A DNA stretch of 64,000 bases from DASXKD01 sp963707905 (GTDB taxonomy: Bacteria; Actinomycetota; Actinomycetes; Streptosporangiales; Streptosporangiaceae): positions 1-64,000 of the forward strand of contig CAVPSA010000035.1 in NCBI GenBank assembly GCA_963707905.1, read 5' to 3'. The notes below the pieces were generated by a model. The model searched no databases and was not told the DNA's origin. It saw nothing but the letters and a program-made list of their open reading frames with translations. A program made the position numbers and the translations under genes. Below, in pieces: positions 43,219-51,396 of this stretch; position 1 is the stretch's first letter, and each line of letters starts with the position of its first letter.

Positions 43219-44763
43219 CTAGTCGAGGGCGGAGCCCGCGGCGCCTTTCTTATCGTGGCCATTGGCCTTGCCGTGGGATGCACCGCCTTGCTGTCCGCCA
43301 CCCTGCTGATTGCCGTCACCCTGCTGGCCGCCGCCGCCCGGCTGGCTGTGCCGCTGCTGCGTGCGGGCCGCGGTCAGGATGACCGTGCTGCCCACCGGCC
43401 GCTGGCCGGCGGGCTGCACCGACAGCACCGTCCCCGGAGGCTGCTCATCGCTGCGCCGCCACACGATGCGGACGAACAGGCCCTGCTGGTGGAGCCGGCG
43501 CACGGCCGTGGTGACCGGCAGCCCGATCAGCGGGCCGGGCCTGACCTCCACGGTCGCCGCCTGCGCGGACCCGGGCCGGAACGGGCCGGACGGCGTGGCC
43601 GAGGGAACCGTGCCCGCATGCGGCGCGGGCCCGGGGCCGATCGCGCTTCCGATAAGGAAGGCGGCGGCGATGATCACGACCACGACCGCCGCGGGCAGCA
43701 CGGCCCGGTGCAGCGTGCGCCGCGCCCGGTGCTGCGGGGGCACCGCTGGCGGGCGTGCCCGCAGATGGTGGGTAACCATCTCCGCCGCGGGGACGGGCGC
43801 GTGCGCTTCCGCGTCCCTGGCCAGGTGCCGCCCGGGCGGCCCCGCGGCCGCCGCCCGGACCGGCCCGGCGGCCGCAGCCACACCTGGGTACCGGGCCGCC
43901 TGCTCCGCCACCGTGACGGCCGGGTCCCCGTACCGTGAGGCCGCGCCCGCTACCAGGCGGGTGGCCAGCTGGCCGGCCCGCCGGGCGACCTCGCCAGCGC
44001 TGCGCGGCCGGTCCGCGGGATCCTTGGCGGTCAGCTCAACGACCAGCGTGACCACGTCCCCGGGCAGCTCGCACGGCAGCGGTGGCAGCGGGCGCTCCCG
44101 GTGAGCCAGCGCCACCGCCAGCGCGGGGCCGGTGAACGGCGGTGCGCCCGTCAGGCACTGATAGGCCACGATGCCCAGCGAGTACAGGTCGCTGGCTGAT
44201 GTGGCGGGCGCTCCTGTCACCCGCTCCGGTGCCAGGTAGCCCGGCGTCCCCAGGAGCTGGCCGGTGACGGTGACCGGCGCGGAGTCCGCGGCCTGTGCGA
44301 TGCCGAAGTCGGTGACCTTCACGATGCCACCCGGGGCGAGCAGCAGGTTGGCCGGCTTGATGTCCCTGTGCACCAAGCCCGCCAGGTGCGCCGCGTGCAG
44401 GCCGGCCGCGGTCTGGGCGACTATGTCCAGGCACCGGGCCGGGTCCAGCGGCCCCGCGGCCAGCGCCTCGGCCAAGGACGGCCCGTCCACCAGCTCCATC
44501 ACCAGGAACGGCGGCTGCGGCGGAGCCGGCTCGCCGTAGTCGTAGATCCGGGCGATGTTCTCGTGCGCCAGCCCTCCGGCGTGCTGCGCCTCCGCGCGAA
44601 ACCGGGTGAGTGCCTCGGCATTGCCGAGATGCAGCAGCTTGATCGCCACCGCCCTGGCCAGGACGAGGTCGGTCGCCCGCCAGACTTCGCTGAACCCGCC
44701 TGCGCCGATCTTCTCCGCCAGCGCATACCGGCGGCCGAGGACAACGCTGCCGGATGCTCCCAT
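43219..44763 (-). CDS. PASTA-type Ser/Thr protein kinase
   Basis: 514 residues. Kinase domain 1-265: Gly loop KIGAGGFSEVWRA, Lys42 in AVAIKLL, HRDIKPANLL, TDFGIAQ, and GTPGYLAPE. A juxtamembrane Ala/Pro/Arg-rich linker precedes one membrane helix (about 357-378, LPAAVVVVIIAAAFLIG). A single C-terminal extracellular PASTA-like domain (VEVRPGPLIGLPVTTAVRRLHQQGLFV) is followed by a Gly/Gln-rich low-complexity tail. PknB-type kinases sense muropeptides and regulate wall growth. It stands alone on its strand; the neighbour behind is 32 nt away. Confidence 0.93.
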   Translation of the reverse strand: MGASGSVVLGRRYALAEKIGAGGFSEVWRATDLVLARAVAIKLLHLGNAEALTRFRAEAQHAGGLAHENIARIYDYGEPAPPQPPFLVMELVDGPSLAEALAAGPLDPARCLDIVAQTAAGLHAAHLAGLVHRDIKPANLLLAPGGIVKVTDFGIAQAADSAPVTVTGQLLGTPGYLAPERVTGAPATSASDLYSLGIVAYQCLTGAPPFTGPALAVALAHRERPLPPLPCELPGDVVTLVVELTAKDPADRPRSAGEVARRAGQLATRLVAGAASRYGDPAVTVAEQAARYPGVAAAAGPVRAAAAGPPGRHLARDAEAHAPVPAAEMVTHHLRARPPAVPPQHRARRTLHRAVLPAAVVVVIIAAAFLIGSAIGPGPAPHAGTVPSATPSGPFRPGSAQAATVEVRPGPLIGLPVTTAVRRLHQQGLFVRIVWRRSDEQPPGTVLSVQPAGQRPVGSTVILTAARTQQRHSQPGGGGQQGDGNQQGGGQQGGASHGKANGHDKKGAAGSALD

Positions 44764-44795
44764 GTACCGCGGCTACCCGCTGGTACAGACGCTAA

Positions 44796-45656
44796 TCACC
44801 CGCCGGGCCGGTCAGCTGCCGGCGGCCACATCACGGGGAACAGCGGATGGTCCAGTTCCGCCCCGGCAGCCAGCTCGCGGTCCAGGCCCTCGAACGGCGG
44901 CGAGGTGCGCCAGGCACGCGGCGCGAACGTGGCGGCGGCCGACAGATAACGCAGCGACAGGACCCGCCGCCGCCCCGGGTAGGGGAACCCGGGAGCCCCG
45001 TGCACGGTCAGGAAGTCGAAGAAGATGGCATCACCGGGAGCCAGCTCGAACCGGCGGATGTCGTAGCCGCCGGGGTCGGCGTCGATGTCCGGCAGTTCGG
45101 CGAGGCTGCCCTCGGGAAACCAGCGTGCCTCCCTGCTCATGAAGGTGCGCGGCATGAGCCACGGCCCGCCGTGCGTGCCAGCCACCAGTTCCAGGCAGCC
45201 ATCCTCGGGCACTGGATCCACCGGAATCCAGGCGCTCACGCCGCGGCCGTCCACGTTGTAGTACGGCTGGTCCTGGTGCCAGGGGGTGCGCTGGCTCGTC
45301 CCGCCCTCCTTCACCAGCACGTGATCGTGGTAGAAGCGGACCTGCGGGGTGAGCATCAGCGTGGCCGCTATCCGCGGGATCCGCGAGTGACGTGCCAGTT
45401 CCTCGATGCCGGGGACGTCCTGCCACCGGCAGAAGTCCTCGGTGAACCTGCCGGGGTCGCCGGGCGCACTGGCCACCAGGGCCAGCGGCCCCGGGCTGGC
45501 CAGGACCGCCTCGACGGCCGCGGCGGCGGCCGCCACCTCGCCGGGGTCCAGGGCGGAACGCACGCAGACCACTCCGTCGCGGGCGAACGCCTCCGCCAGC
45601 TCGGCCGCTCCGGGCATCGGCTCCATCGGCACTCGGGGCACGGTGCCGCCAGGCAC
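44796..45656 (-). CDS. Phytanoyl-CoA dioxygenase (PhyH) family protein
   Basis: 286 residues from GTG 45656, with a purine-rich GGGGGAGGGG 4 nt upstream. Fe(II)/2-oxoglutarate oxygenase fold: iron ligands His-x-Asp in TPWHQDQPYYNVDG and distal His in LTVHGAPG. The Arg for 2-oxoglutarate is expected in YPGRRRVLSLRYL. Cytoplasmic; hydroxylates an unknown small molecule or lipid-like acid. The kinase gene begins 33 nt downstream on the same strand, but a link is not evident. Confidence 0.85.
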   Translation of the reverse strand: MPGGTVPRVPMEPMPGAAELAEAFARDGVVCVRSALDPGEVAAAAAAVEAVLASPGPLALVASAPGDPGRFTEDFCRWQDVPGIEELARHSRIPRIAATLMLTPQVRFYHDHVLVKEGGTSQRTPWHQDQPYYNVDGRGVSAWIPVDPVPEDGCLELVAGTHGGPWLMPRTFMSREARWFPEGSLAELPDIDADPGGYDIRRFELAPGDAIFFDFLTVHGAPGFPYPGRRRVLSLRYLSAAATFAPRAWRTSPPFEGLDRELAAGAELDHPLFPVMWPPAADRPGG

Positions 45657-45704
45657 GCCGCCGCCCCTCCCCCTTTCTCTGCTGCGGGGACTTACCTGGC
45701 GATC

Positions 45705-46140
45705 CTAATGAGCCGGGTTCGCCGGGCCCGCAGCCAGCCTCCCCGGCACCGTCGCTGCCGAACGCGTAGGCATGGAGGAAGGCCAGCAGCCTGGCGTGTG
45801 CCTCAAGGAGGCTGGCCGCCTGGCCGGGCTGGGCCGCGGCCAGCTCCTGCAGATCCGCCCGGACGTCGCCGACCAGCCCGGCCATCCCGGCGACCAGGGC
45901 AGCCGCGTCGGTGAGCCCCTCCAGGTCACGGTCGGCACGGTCGATGATCTCGCGGCGCACCAGCAGGTCGGCAAACTCCTGGGAGCAGCCGAGGCCGGCC
46001 TCGAGCAGGTCGCTCCAGCGGCGGCAGGTCCGCCGCAGGCCAGCGCGGGCCCGGTACCCGGCGAAGATGGACTCCCACTGCTGGGCGATGAACTCCTCCC
46101 AGCCGAGTGCCATCAGTTCTTCGAGATCGTGGTCGTACAC
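45705..46140 (-). CDS. Helical hypothetical protein, 3' end uncertain
   Basis: Starts at GTG 46140 (VYDHDLEELMALGWEEFIAQQW). About 130 residues form a largely helical Ala/Leu/Asp-rich protein with a Cys pair (RTCRRWSD and GCSQEF). After HAYAFGSDGAGEA the frame remains open far into the phytanoyl-family gene (to 45031), which is unlikely to be real because it would overlap that gene by over 600 nt. A 1-nt shift near 45720 gives NPAH and a stop at 45705, used here. So either the sequence has an indel or the C-terminus is spurious. Family unknown. Confidence 0.5.
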
Positions 46141-46274
46141 GGGCGCCAGACTACGGCCACCGCGCCGAACCGGCAGGCCCGCGGCCGGGCCGCCCGGAGC
46201 GACATTGCGCCGGCCGCGTAATGCGCTGGCAGCGTAAGCCGGTGTGCGGCTGAGCACCGCCGCATTTCAATGCA

Positions 46275-47267
46275 GTGATGGAGATCTTGATTCTGGGTGG
46301 AACCGCCTGGCTGGGCGGTGAGTACGCACGCCAGGCACTGGCCCGTGGGCACGGGGTGACCTGCCTGGCCCGGGGAAAGGCCGGGCCGGTGGCGGACGGG
46401 GCGGTGCTGGCCGCCGCCGACCGGAGCGATCCGGGGGGCTACGCGAAAGTGGCCGGCCGCGACTGGGACGCGGTGCTTGAGGTGTCCTGGCAGCCGGGCT
46501 TCGTCCGGGACGCGGTGACGGCGCTGGGCGGCCGGGCACGGCACTGGACCTACGTGTCGTCCGGCAGTGTCTACGCCTCACACGCCGCCCTGGCCGACGA
46601 CGAGTCGGCGGAGGTGCTCCCGGCGGCCGATGCCGACGTGGCCAGCATGGAGCAGTACGGCGAGGCGAAGGTCGCGTGCGAACGGGCGTCCGCACCGGCT
46701 GCGGGCGGCCGGCTGCTGATCGCACGGGCCGGCCTTATCGGCGGCCCCGGCGACCACAGCGACCGGTCCGGCTACTGGGTCGCCCGCGCGGCACGGGACC
46801 CGGCAGGCCCGATGCTGGTGCCCGGCTGCCCCGGCCTGGCGACGCAGGTCATCGACGTGCGTGACCTCGCGGCCTGGCTGCTCGCCTGCGCGGAGGCGGG
46901 CGTCACGGGGACCTATGACGCCGTCGGCCCGGTCGTGCCGTTCGGCGAGTGGATCGAACTGTCCCGCGCGGCGGGCGGCCATACCGGGCCGGTAGTCCCC
47001 GCCGAGCCTGCCTGGCTGCGCGAGCAGGGAGTCGAGGAGTACATGGGCGAGGAGTCGCTGCCGATGTGGGTGGCGGAGCCCGGCTGGGAGGGCTTTTCCG
47101 CGCGCAGCGGTGCGGCGGCGCTGGGCACCGGGCTGCTGCGGCACCGGCCGCGTACCGAACTGCTTGCCGACACCCTGGCCTGGGAACGTGCCCAGGGGCT
47201 TGACCGGCACCGGAAGGCCGGGCTGAGCCCGCAGCGGGAACGCGGCCTGCTGCAGGCGCTCGGCTGA
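46275..47267 (+). CDS. NAD(P)-dependent epimerase-like protein (extended SDR)
   Basis: 330 residues; GTG 46275 and ATG 46278 are both possible and no Shine-Dalgarno is clear. Rossmann motif GGTAWLGGEYA near the start, YVSSGSVYASH and Tyr-Gly-Glu-Ala-Lys (YGEAK) give the Ser/Tyr/Lys triad. Next are ARAGLIGGPGDHSDRSGYWVAR and IDVRDLAAWLL. It resembles a family annotated as NAD-dependent epimerase/dehydratase or isoflavone-reductase-like proteins. The substrate is unknown. A textbook hairpin terminator follows at 47281-47315. Confidence 0.85.
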   Translation: MMEILILGGTAWLGGEYARQALARGHGVTCLARGKAGPVADGAVLAAADRSDPGGYAKVAGRDWDAVLEVSWQPGFVRDAVTALGGRARHWTYVSSGSVYASHAALADDESAEVLPAADADVASMEQYGEAKVACERASAPAAGGRLLIARAGLIGGPGDHSDRSGYWVARAARDPAGPMLVPGCPGLATQVIDVRDLAAWLLACAEAGVTGTYDAVGPVVPFGEWIELSRAAGGHTGPVVPAEPAWLREQGVEEYMGEESLPMWVAEPGWEGFSARSGAAALGTGLLRHRPRTELLADTLAWERAQGLDRHRKAGLSPQRERGLLQALG

Positions 47268-47280
47268 TCGCACAGCGCCA

Positions 47281-47315
47281 GGCGCCCCGCCGGAGCGGCG
47301 CTCCGGCGGGGCGCC
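47281..47315 (+). terminator. Strong intrinsic-type hairpin
   Basis: GGCGCCCCGCCGGAG and its perfect complement CTCCGGCGGGGCGCC form a 15-bp stem around loop CGGCG, starting 14 nt after the epimerase stop. There is no U-tract, as common in actinomycetes. Confidence 0.85.
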
Positions 47316-47458
47316 CGCCTCCCCAGGGTGCGCTCCGGAGAAGGCACTGCCCGGGCTTCTGCTTTAGCCGGAGCGAGACTTATCCCAGCCGCCAGGTGCG
47401 GTACTCGGGCCACGAGCGGCGGGAATACCAGCAACAGCATCAACAACGGCACATTCAG

Positions 47459-47935
47459 CTACCCGTGATTGGGGCTGGCGGGTGCCGTGGATCTGCCCCG
47501 GCTCCATCGGGGAGGGGACCGTACCGGGCGCAGGGCCCGGGGAGTTTCTGGTGATCCGGGGCGCCCGGCCAGCGCGGCGGTCAGGGTGGGGTAGGTGTCG
47601 AGGACGGTATCGGCGCCGGTCAGCGTCAGCATCCGGAGCAGGGCGGGGCTGGCTACGATGCGCAGTTGCCGTCCGCTTGCGGCGGCCTGGTGATGAGCGC
47701 CGATCAGCGCGCTTACCCCGGAGCATCCGCAGTACCTCGTCTTGGCCGCGTCCGCGACCAGCAGGGCGGTCCCGTCCGCCAGGGCGCGGGCCAGCGCGTC
47801 GCGGACCTGGTGGTCGTTGCTGGTGTCTATCTCGCCGGGCAGCCGGATCACCGCGTGGCGTGCCTGTCCCCCGGCTAGCACCGGGCCGGCTTCGCCGGGC
47901 GCAGTCACGGCAACCTCGCCGTCGCGTGGGGTCAT
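47459..47935 (-). CDS. STAS-domain protein (anti-sigma factor antagonist-like)
   Basis: 158 residues from ATG 47935, chosen because GGAGGGG lies 9 nt upstream. STAS fold: HAVIRLPGEIDTSNDHQVRDALARAL then ALLVADAAKTRYCGCSGVSALIGAHHQAAASGRQLRIV. The phosphorylation loop reads C-G-C-S-G instead of the usual D-S-S-G: the Asp and the first Ser are replaced by Gly and Cys, while the second Ser is kept. The C-terminus adds ~35 Arg/Pro-rich residues. No kinase partner is adjacent. Confidence 0.85.
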   Translation of the reverse strand: MTPRDGEVAVTAPGEAGPVLAGGQARHAVIRLPGEIDTSNDHQVRDALARALADGTALLVADAAKTRYCGCSGVSALIGAHHQAAASGRQLRIVASPALLRMLTLTGADTVLDTYPTLTAALAGRPGSPETPRALRPVRSPPRWSRGRSTAPASPNHG

Positions 47936-48049
47936 CGCCCAATCCCCTCCGCCATGGATGGCTCTGCCAGCGGTACTGCCAGGATCGGCGGCCGGATGGA
48001 TGCGTGTCAATAGAAACATGTGAAAAAAATCATGGGATTTCTCTCGCGA

Positions 48050-48086
48050 AGAGTATCCCGCGCCTACTTTCTCGCGGGTATACTCT
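48050..48086. promoter_or_regulatory. Candidate operator dyad before winged-helix gene
   Basis: AGAGTATCCCGCG (48050-48062) and CGCGGGTATACTCT (48073-48086) are inverted repeats with one bulged base and a 10-nt spacer. A second TATACT follows at 48093-48098. It lies between the divergent STAS and regulator genes and is probably the regulator's binding site/promoter. Confidence 0.5.
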
Positions 48087-48108
48087 CATGAGGATATACT
48101 CAGGAGCT

Positions 48109-48435
48109 ATGAGCCTTCCTGACGAGCGGGGCTGGACGCTGCTGACCGGTCATGGGCACGTGCTGGTGGAGATCGCCCGCAACCCCGAAGCCCGCGTCCG
48201 GGATATCAGTCCCGTCGTTGGCCTCACCGAGCGCACCGTGCAAGCCATCGTGGCTGACCTGGAAGCCGCGGGCTACCTCACCCGCACCCGGGCCGGGCGG
48301 CGCAACCTCTACACCGTGAACCGCAATAGCCTGTTCCGGCACAGTGCCCAGGAAGGGCACCGGGTCGGCCCGTTCCTCGACCTGCTCGGCGCAGCCGGTG
48401 ACGCTGCCCCGCCTGAGCCGCCCGCGGGTTCATGA
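48109..48435 (+). CDS. Winged-helix (MarR/ArsR-like) transcriptional regulator
   Basis: 108 residues from ATG 48109; AGGAG is only 2 nt from the codon, unusually close. ATG 48088 (MRIYSGAMSL) is a possible longer start. HTH core: ILVEIARNPEARVRDISPVVGLTERTVQAIVADLEAAGYLTRTRAGRRNLYTVN is a classical winged helix (read as VLVEIARN, LTERTVQAIV, LTRTRAGRRNLYTVN). Divergent from the STAS gene across a dyad-rich, AT-rich promoter. Target genes unknown; self-regulation is likely. Confidence 0.85.
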   Translation: MSLPDERGWTLLTGHGHVLVEIARNPEARVRDISPVVGLTERTVQAIVADLEAAGYLTRTRAGRRNLYTVNRNSLFRHSAQEGHRVGPFLDLLGAAGDAAPPEPPAGS

Positions 48436-48452
48436 CCGCCGTGCCGTACAGG

Positions 48453-48760
48453 TCAGGCCCGGCTGGCGGGCTCCGCCGGAACCTGGGCGCGCGCCCGCAT
48501 CTCGGCGGTGCCCACCAGCGCCAGGACGAACAGCGCCGGCGGCAGGAAGAGCACGGTCAGATGAGCGGGCGTGGGGTTGCCGAGCAGGTCGGTGCGGAAG
48601 GCGGAAAAGGCCAGCTGCATCGCGAACGGGTAGCACGCAGGCTGAACACGGCGAGGCCGTCGGCCAGGTCCCGCCGTTCCGGGCCGGACCGGCCGGGAAA
48701 CAGCCGCATCCCCACCGCGCTCTTGATCAGGTCCACGGCCTCGGCGAGGCGCGGCCGGTG
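48453..48760 (-). pseudogene. C-terminal remnant of a membrane protein gene
   Basis: Two frames contain related coding-like sequence. One reads LAEAVDLIKSAVGMRLFPG and RDLADGLAVFS (about 48750-48650). The adjacent frame continues CYPFAMQLAFSAFRTDLLGNP and TVLFLPPALFVLALVGTAEM to a stop at 48453. Together they look like the C-terminus of a protein with a final membrane helix, lacking its N-terminus and carrying a frameshift near 48640. No start codon fits. Not assigned to a family. Confidence 0.45.
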
Positions 48761-48898
48761 CTGCCCCTGCTCGGCGCCGGCGCAAGACCCGGCCGTGGCG
48801 GGTCACGGCGGCTCGCTCGTGGCCCCGCTGGGGAAAGGTACCGGGTGGCCTGCCGGATCGTCACCGGACCGGGCCCTGGTCTTCACCGGCGGGCCGGT

Positions 48899-50452
48899 TC
48901 AGGCGCCGTCCGGCGGGGTCAGGCCGAGCAGCTCGGCCGCTGCCTGCCCGCTGATCCGGGACGCCCCGTAGGTGGCCAGGTAGGTGCGGGCGGGCGGCCG
49001 CCACACCGGCAGGCCCATCTCCACCACGATCGTGTCAGGGCGCGCCGCGAGCAGCCGGGTGATGACCGCCTGGGCACCCCGATCGCGGTGCGCGTCGCGG
49101 ATCACGGCGATCACCGGGCGGCCCTCGGCCTGGCCGAGCGCCTGCGCCACCCGCCGGTCGGCCTGCTCTCCCCCGGCGGGCACCTGGATGACGCTGCCGG
49201 CGGGCAGCCATGGCGCCAGGCCCCAGGGCACGACGCCGACAGCGATGTTGCCCGGCGGGGCGACCTCGATCACCAGCGGGTCGGTCAGCGCGCCCGGGGT
49301 ACCGCTGACCCGCAGCGCGCGCCGCGCCGCCATCAGGCCGACGCCGTCGCCGTCCCCGTTGGCCGGCCCAGGATCCGGCGCCCGGTCCAGGGTGCCGGGC
49401 CCGGGGAGGCCAGGTACCCCCGGGCCCGCCCCGGGCAGCGCCCCGGCGGCGAGCGCCGCCCGGAACTTGGCGACCCGCGCCGCCGCCTCCTCCAGCCGGG
49501 CGGCGGGCAGTTCGCCGCCGGTGACCGCGGCGGCGAGCCCCGCCCGGACCGCGAGATAGTCGTCCTCGTCCTGGTCCCGGCCCAGGCAGAGCAGGTCCAC
49601 GCCGGCGGCGACGGCACGCACGGCGGCGCTGGGCACGCCACCCTGACCGCTCACCGCGCGCATCTCCAGGGCATCGGAAATGATCACCCCGGTGAAGCCG
49701 AGTTCACCGCGCAGCAGCCCGTCCAGCGCGGCGGCCGACTGGGTGGCGGGCCGGTCCCCGGTCAGGCCGGCCACCCGCAGGTGGCCCGGCATCACGGCGG
49801 CCACCCCGGCGGCGATCGCGGCCGCGAACGGGGGCAGGTCACGCTCGCGTACCCGGTCGAGGCCGCCCGCCACGGTGGCGAGCACGCGGTGGGTGTCGTC
49901 CCTGGTACTGCCGTGGCCGGGGAAGTGCTTGGCGCACGCTGCCACCCCGGCCGACTGAAGGCCGTGCACCGCCGCGGCCGCATGCCTGCTCACCAGGCCG
50001 GTGCGGTCCCCGAACGAGCGGGTGCCGATGACCGGGTTCCCCGCGGCGGTGTTCACGTCCACCGACGGCGCCAGGTCCACGTTGATGCCGACGGCGGCCA
50101 GGTCGGCCCCGAGTGCCCGGTACACCGCCCGGGTGAGCGACGCGTCGTCGACCGCGCCGAGGGCGGCGTTTCCCGGGTAGGGGCTGCCGGTGCGGTGAGC
50201 CAGCCTGGTGACGTCGCCCCCCTCCTCGTCGATCGCGATCACCGGTTCTGGCGCCGCGGCGCGCAGCGCCGCAGTCAGCGCGGACAACTGCTCGGGCCCG
50301 GCCACGTTCGGGCCGAAGAGCGTAACGCCTGCAAGACCGTTTTCCAGCGCCAGCAGCAACCATCGCGGCGCGGAACGCCCGGGGAACGGCGGCACGAGGA
50401 CAGCGTCGGCGAGGCGGGTGAGCGATCCGGCGCCGTACGCGGTCCCGCTCAC
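48899..50452 (-). CDS. nagZ: Glycoside hydrolase family 3, beta-N-acetylhexosaminidase (NagZ-type)
   Basis: 517 residues from GTG 50452, overlapping the permease stop (GTGA). GH3 catalytic domain: IAIDEEGGDVTRL, CAKHFPGHGSTRDDTH (the NagZ His/Asp loop) and nucleophile Asp in VIISDALEM. After residue ~330 there is a Gly/Pro-rich linker and a ~140-residue C-terminal domain, common in actinobacterial GH3 NagZ-like enzymes. No signal peptide: cytoplasmic, so it acts on imported oligosaccharides. Likely releases GlcNAc from chitobiose-like or muropeptide sugars brought in by the upstream transporter. Confidence 0.9.
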   Translation of the reverse strand: MSGTAYGAGSLTRLADAVLVPPFPGRSAPRWLLLALENGLAGVTLFGPNVAGPEQLSALTAALRAAAPEPVIAIDEEGGDVTRLAHRTGSPYPGNAALGAVDDASLTRAVYRALGADLAAVGINVDLAPSVDVNTAAGNPVIGTRSFGDRTGLVSRHAAAAVHGLQSAGVAACAKHFPGHGSTRDDTHRVLATVAGGLDRVRERDLPPFAAAIAAGVAAVMPGHLRVAGLTGDRPATQSAAALDGLLRGELGFTGVIISDALEMRAVSGQGGVPSAAVRAVAAGVDLLCLGRDQDEDDYLAVRAGLAAAVTGGELPAARLEEAAARVAKFRAALAAGALPGAGPGVPGLPGPGTLDRAPDPGPANGDGDGVGLMAARRALRVSGTPGALTDPLVIEVAPPGNIAVGVVPWGLAPWLPAGSVIQVPAGGEQADRRVAQALGQAEGRPVIAVIRDAHRDRGAQAVITRLLAARPDTIVVEMGLPVWRPPARTYLATYGASRISGQAAAELLGLTPPDGA

Positions 50453-51396
50453 CCTTTCACCGCCCCGGCGACCAGGCCGCGGGCCATCCGGCGCTGCACC
50501 AGCAGGAAGAACAGGATGGGCGGGATGGTGTAGAGGGTGGCGGCGGCCATGATCGCGCCCCAGTCGGAGCTGTGCTGGCCCATGAAGTACGTCACGTAGA
50601 TGGGCAGGGTGAACTTCGCCGGGGTGTCGGGGCTCAGGAACGTGAGCGCGAAGACGTACTCGTTCCAGGCGAAGATGAACGAGAACACGCTGGTCGCCAC
50701 CAGTCCGGGCGCCACCAGGGGGAAGAGCACACGCCAGAAGATCCGGGCCGGGCCCGCGCCGTCGATCGCCGCCGCCTCCTCCATCTCCCGCGGCACGGCG
50801 GCCACGAAGTTGCGCAGCATCCAGATCGAGATCGGCAGCGCGAACGCCGTGTAGAGCAGGATCAGCCCCGGCAGGCTGTCCAGCAGGTTGAGCGCCCTGA
50901 AGTCGATGAACAGCGCGATGACCAGCGCTTGCTGCGGCAGCATCTGCACCACGAGCAGCATGATCAGGAACGAGGTGCGGAACCGGAACCGGAACCGGGC
51001 CACCGCGACCGCCGCAAGCAGGGCGGCCAGCGAGGAAACGGCCACGGCGGTCAGCGTCACCAGCAGGCTGTTGACGAAGAACGTCCAGAACGAGATGCCG
51101 ACGGTGCTGCCGCTGAACACGTTGTGGAAGTTGGCCAGGGTCGGGTGGGCCGGCAGCGGGTGCGGCGTCAGCGAGAAGATCTCCTGCTGCGGCTTGAACG
51201 CCGTCGAGACCATCCACACGATCGGGGCCAGCGTGACCACCGCGACGAGCACCCCGGCGCCGTTGAGCGCCACCGCGCGCAGCCGCCTGGAGCCGCCCCG
51301 GCTCCTGGCGCCGCCCCGGCTCCTGGGGCTGCTACGGGGCGGGGCGGCAGGCGAGGCCAGCACGGCAGACGGCAGCGAGCCCGGCTGCGCGGTCAC
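50449..51396 (-). CDS. Carbohydrate ABC transporter permease (MalG-type)
   Basis: 315 residues. After an Arg/Ser/Pro-rich cytoplasmic start, six membrane helices are visible. The EAA loop that contacts the ATPase is EMEEAAAIDGAGPARIFWRVLFPL. FKPQQEIFS and NFHNVFSGS follow helix 1, as in CUT1-family permeases. Its start overlaps the partner permease stop by 4 nt and its stop overlaps nagZ. The operon encodes no ATPase; in actinomycetes a shared MsiK-like ATPase commonly energises such importers. Confidence 0.93.
   Translation of the reverse strand: MTAQPGSLPSAVLASPAAPPRSSPRSRGGARSRGGSRRLRAVALNGAGVLVAVVTLAPIVWMVSTAFKPQQEIFSLTPHPLPAHPTLANFHNVFSGSTVGISFWTFFVNSLLVTLTAVAVSSLAALLAAVAVARFRFRFRTSFLIMLLVVQMLPQQALVIALFIDFRALNLLDSLPGLILLYTAFALPISIWMLRNFVAAVPREMEEAAAIDGAGPARIFWRVLFPLVAPGLVATSVFSFIFAWNEYVFALTFLSPDTPAKFTLPIYVTYFMGQHSSDWGAIMAAATLYTIPPILFFLLVQRRMARGLVAGAVKG

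Noticed and set aside
48344..50533. 729-codon plus-strand open frame over nagZ
   Set aside because: Antisense of a gene with intact GH3 motifs; composition is GC-strand artefact.
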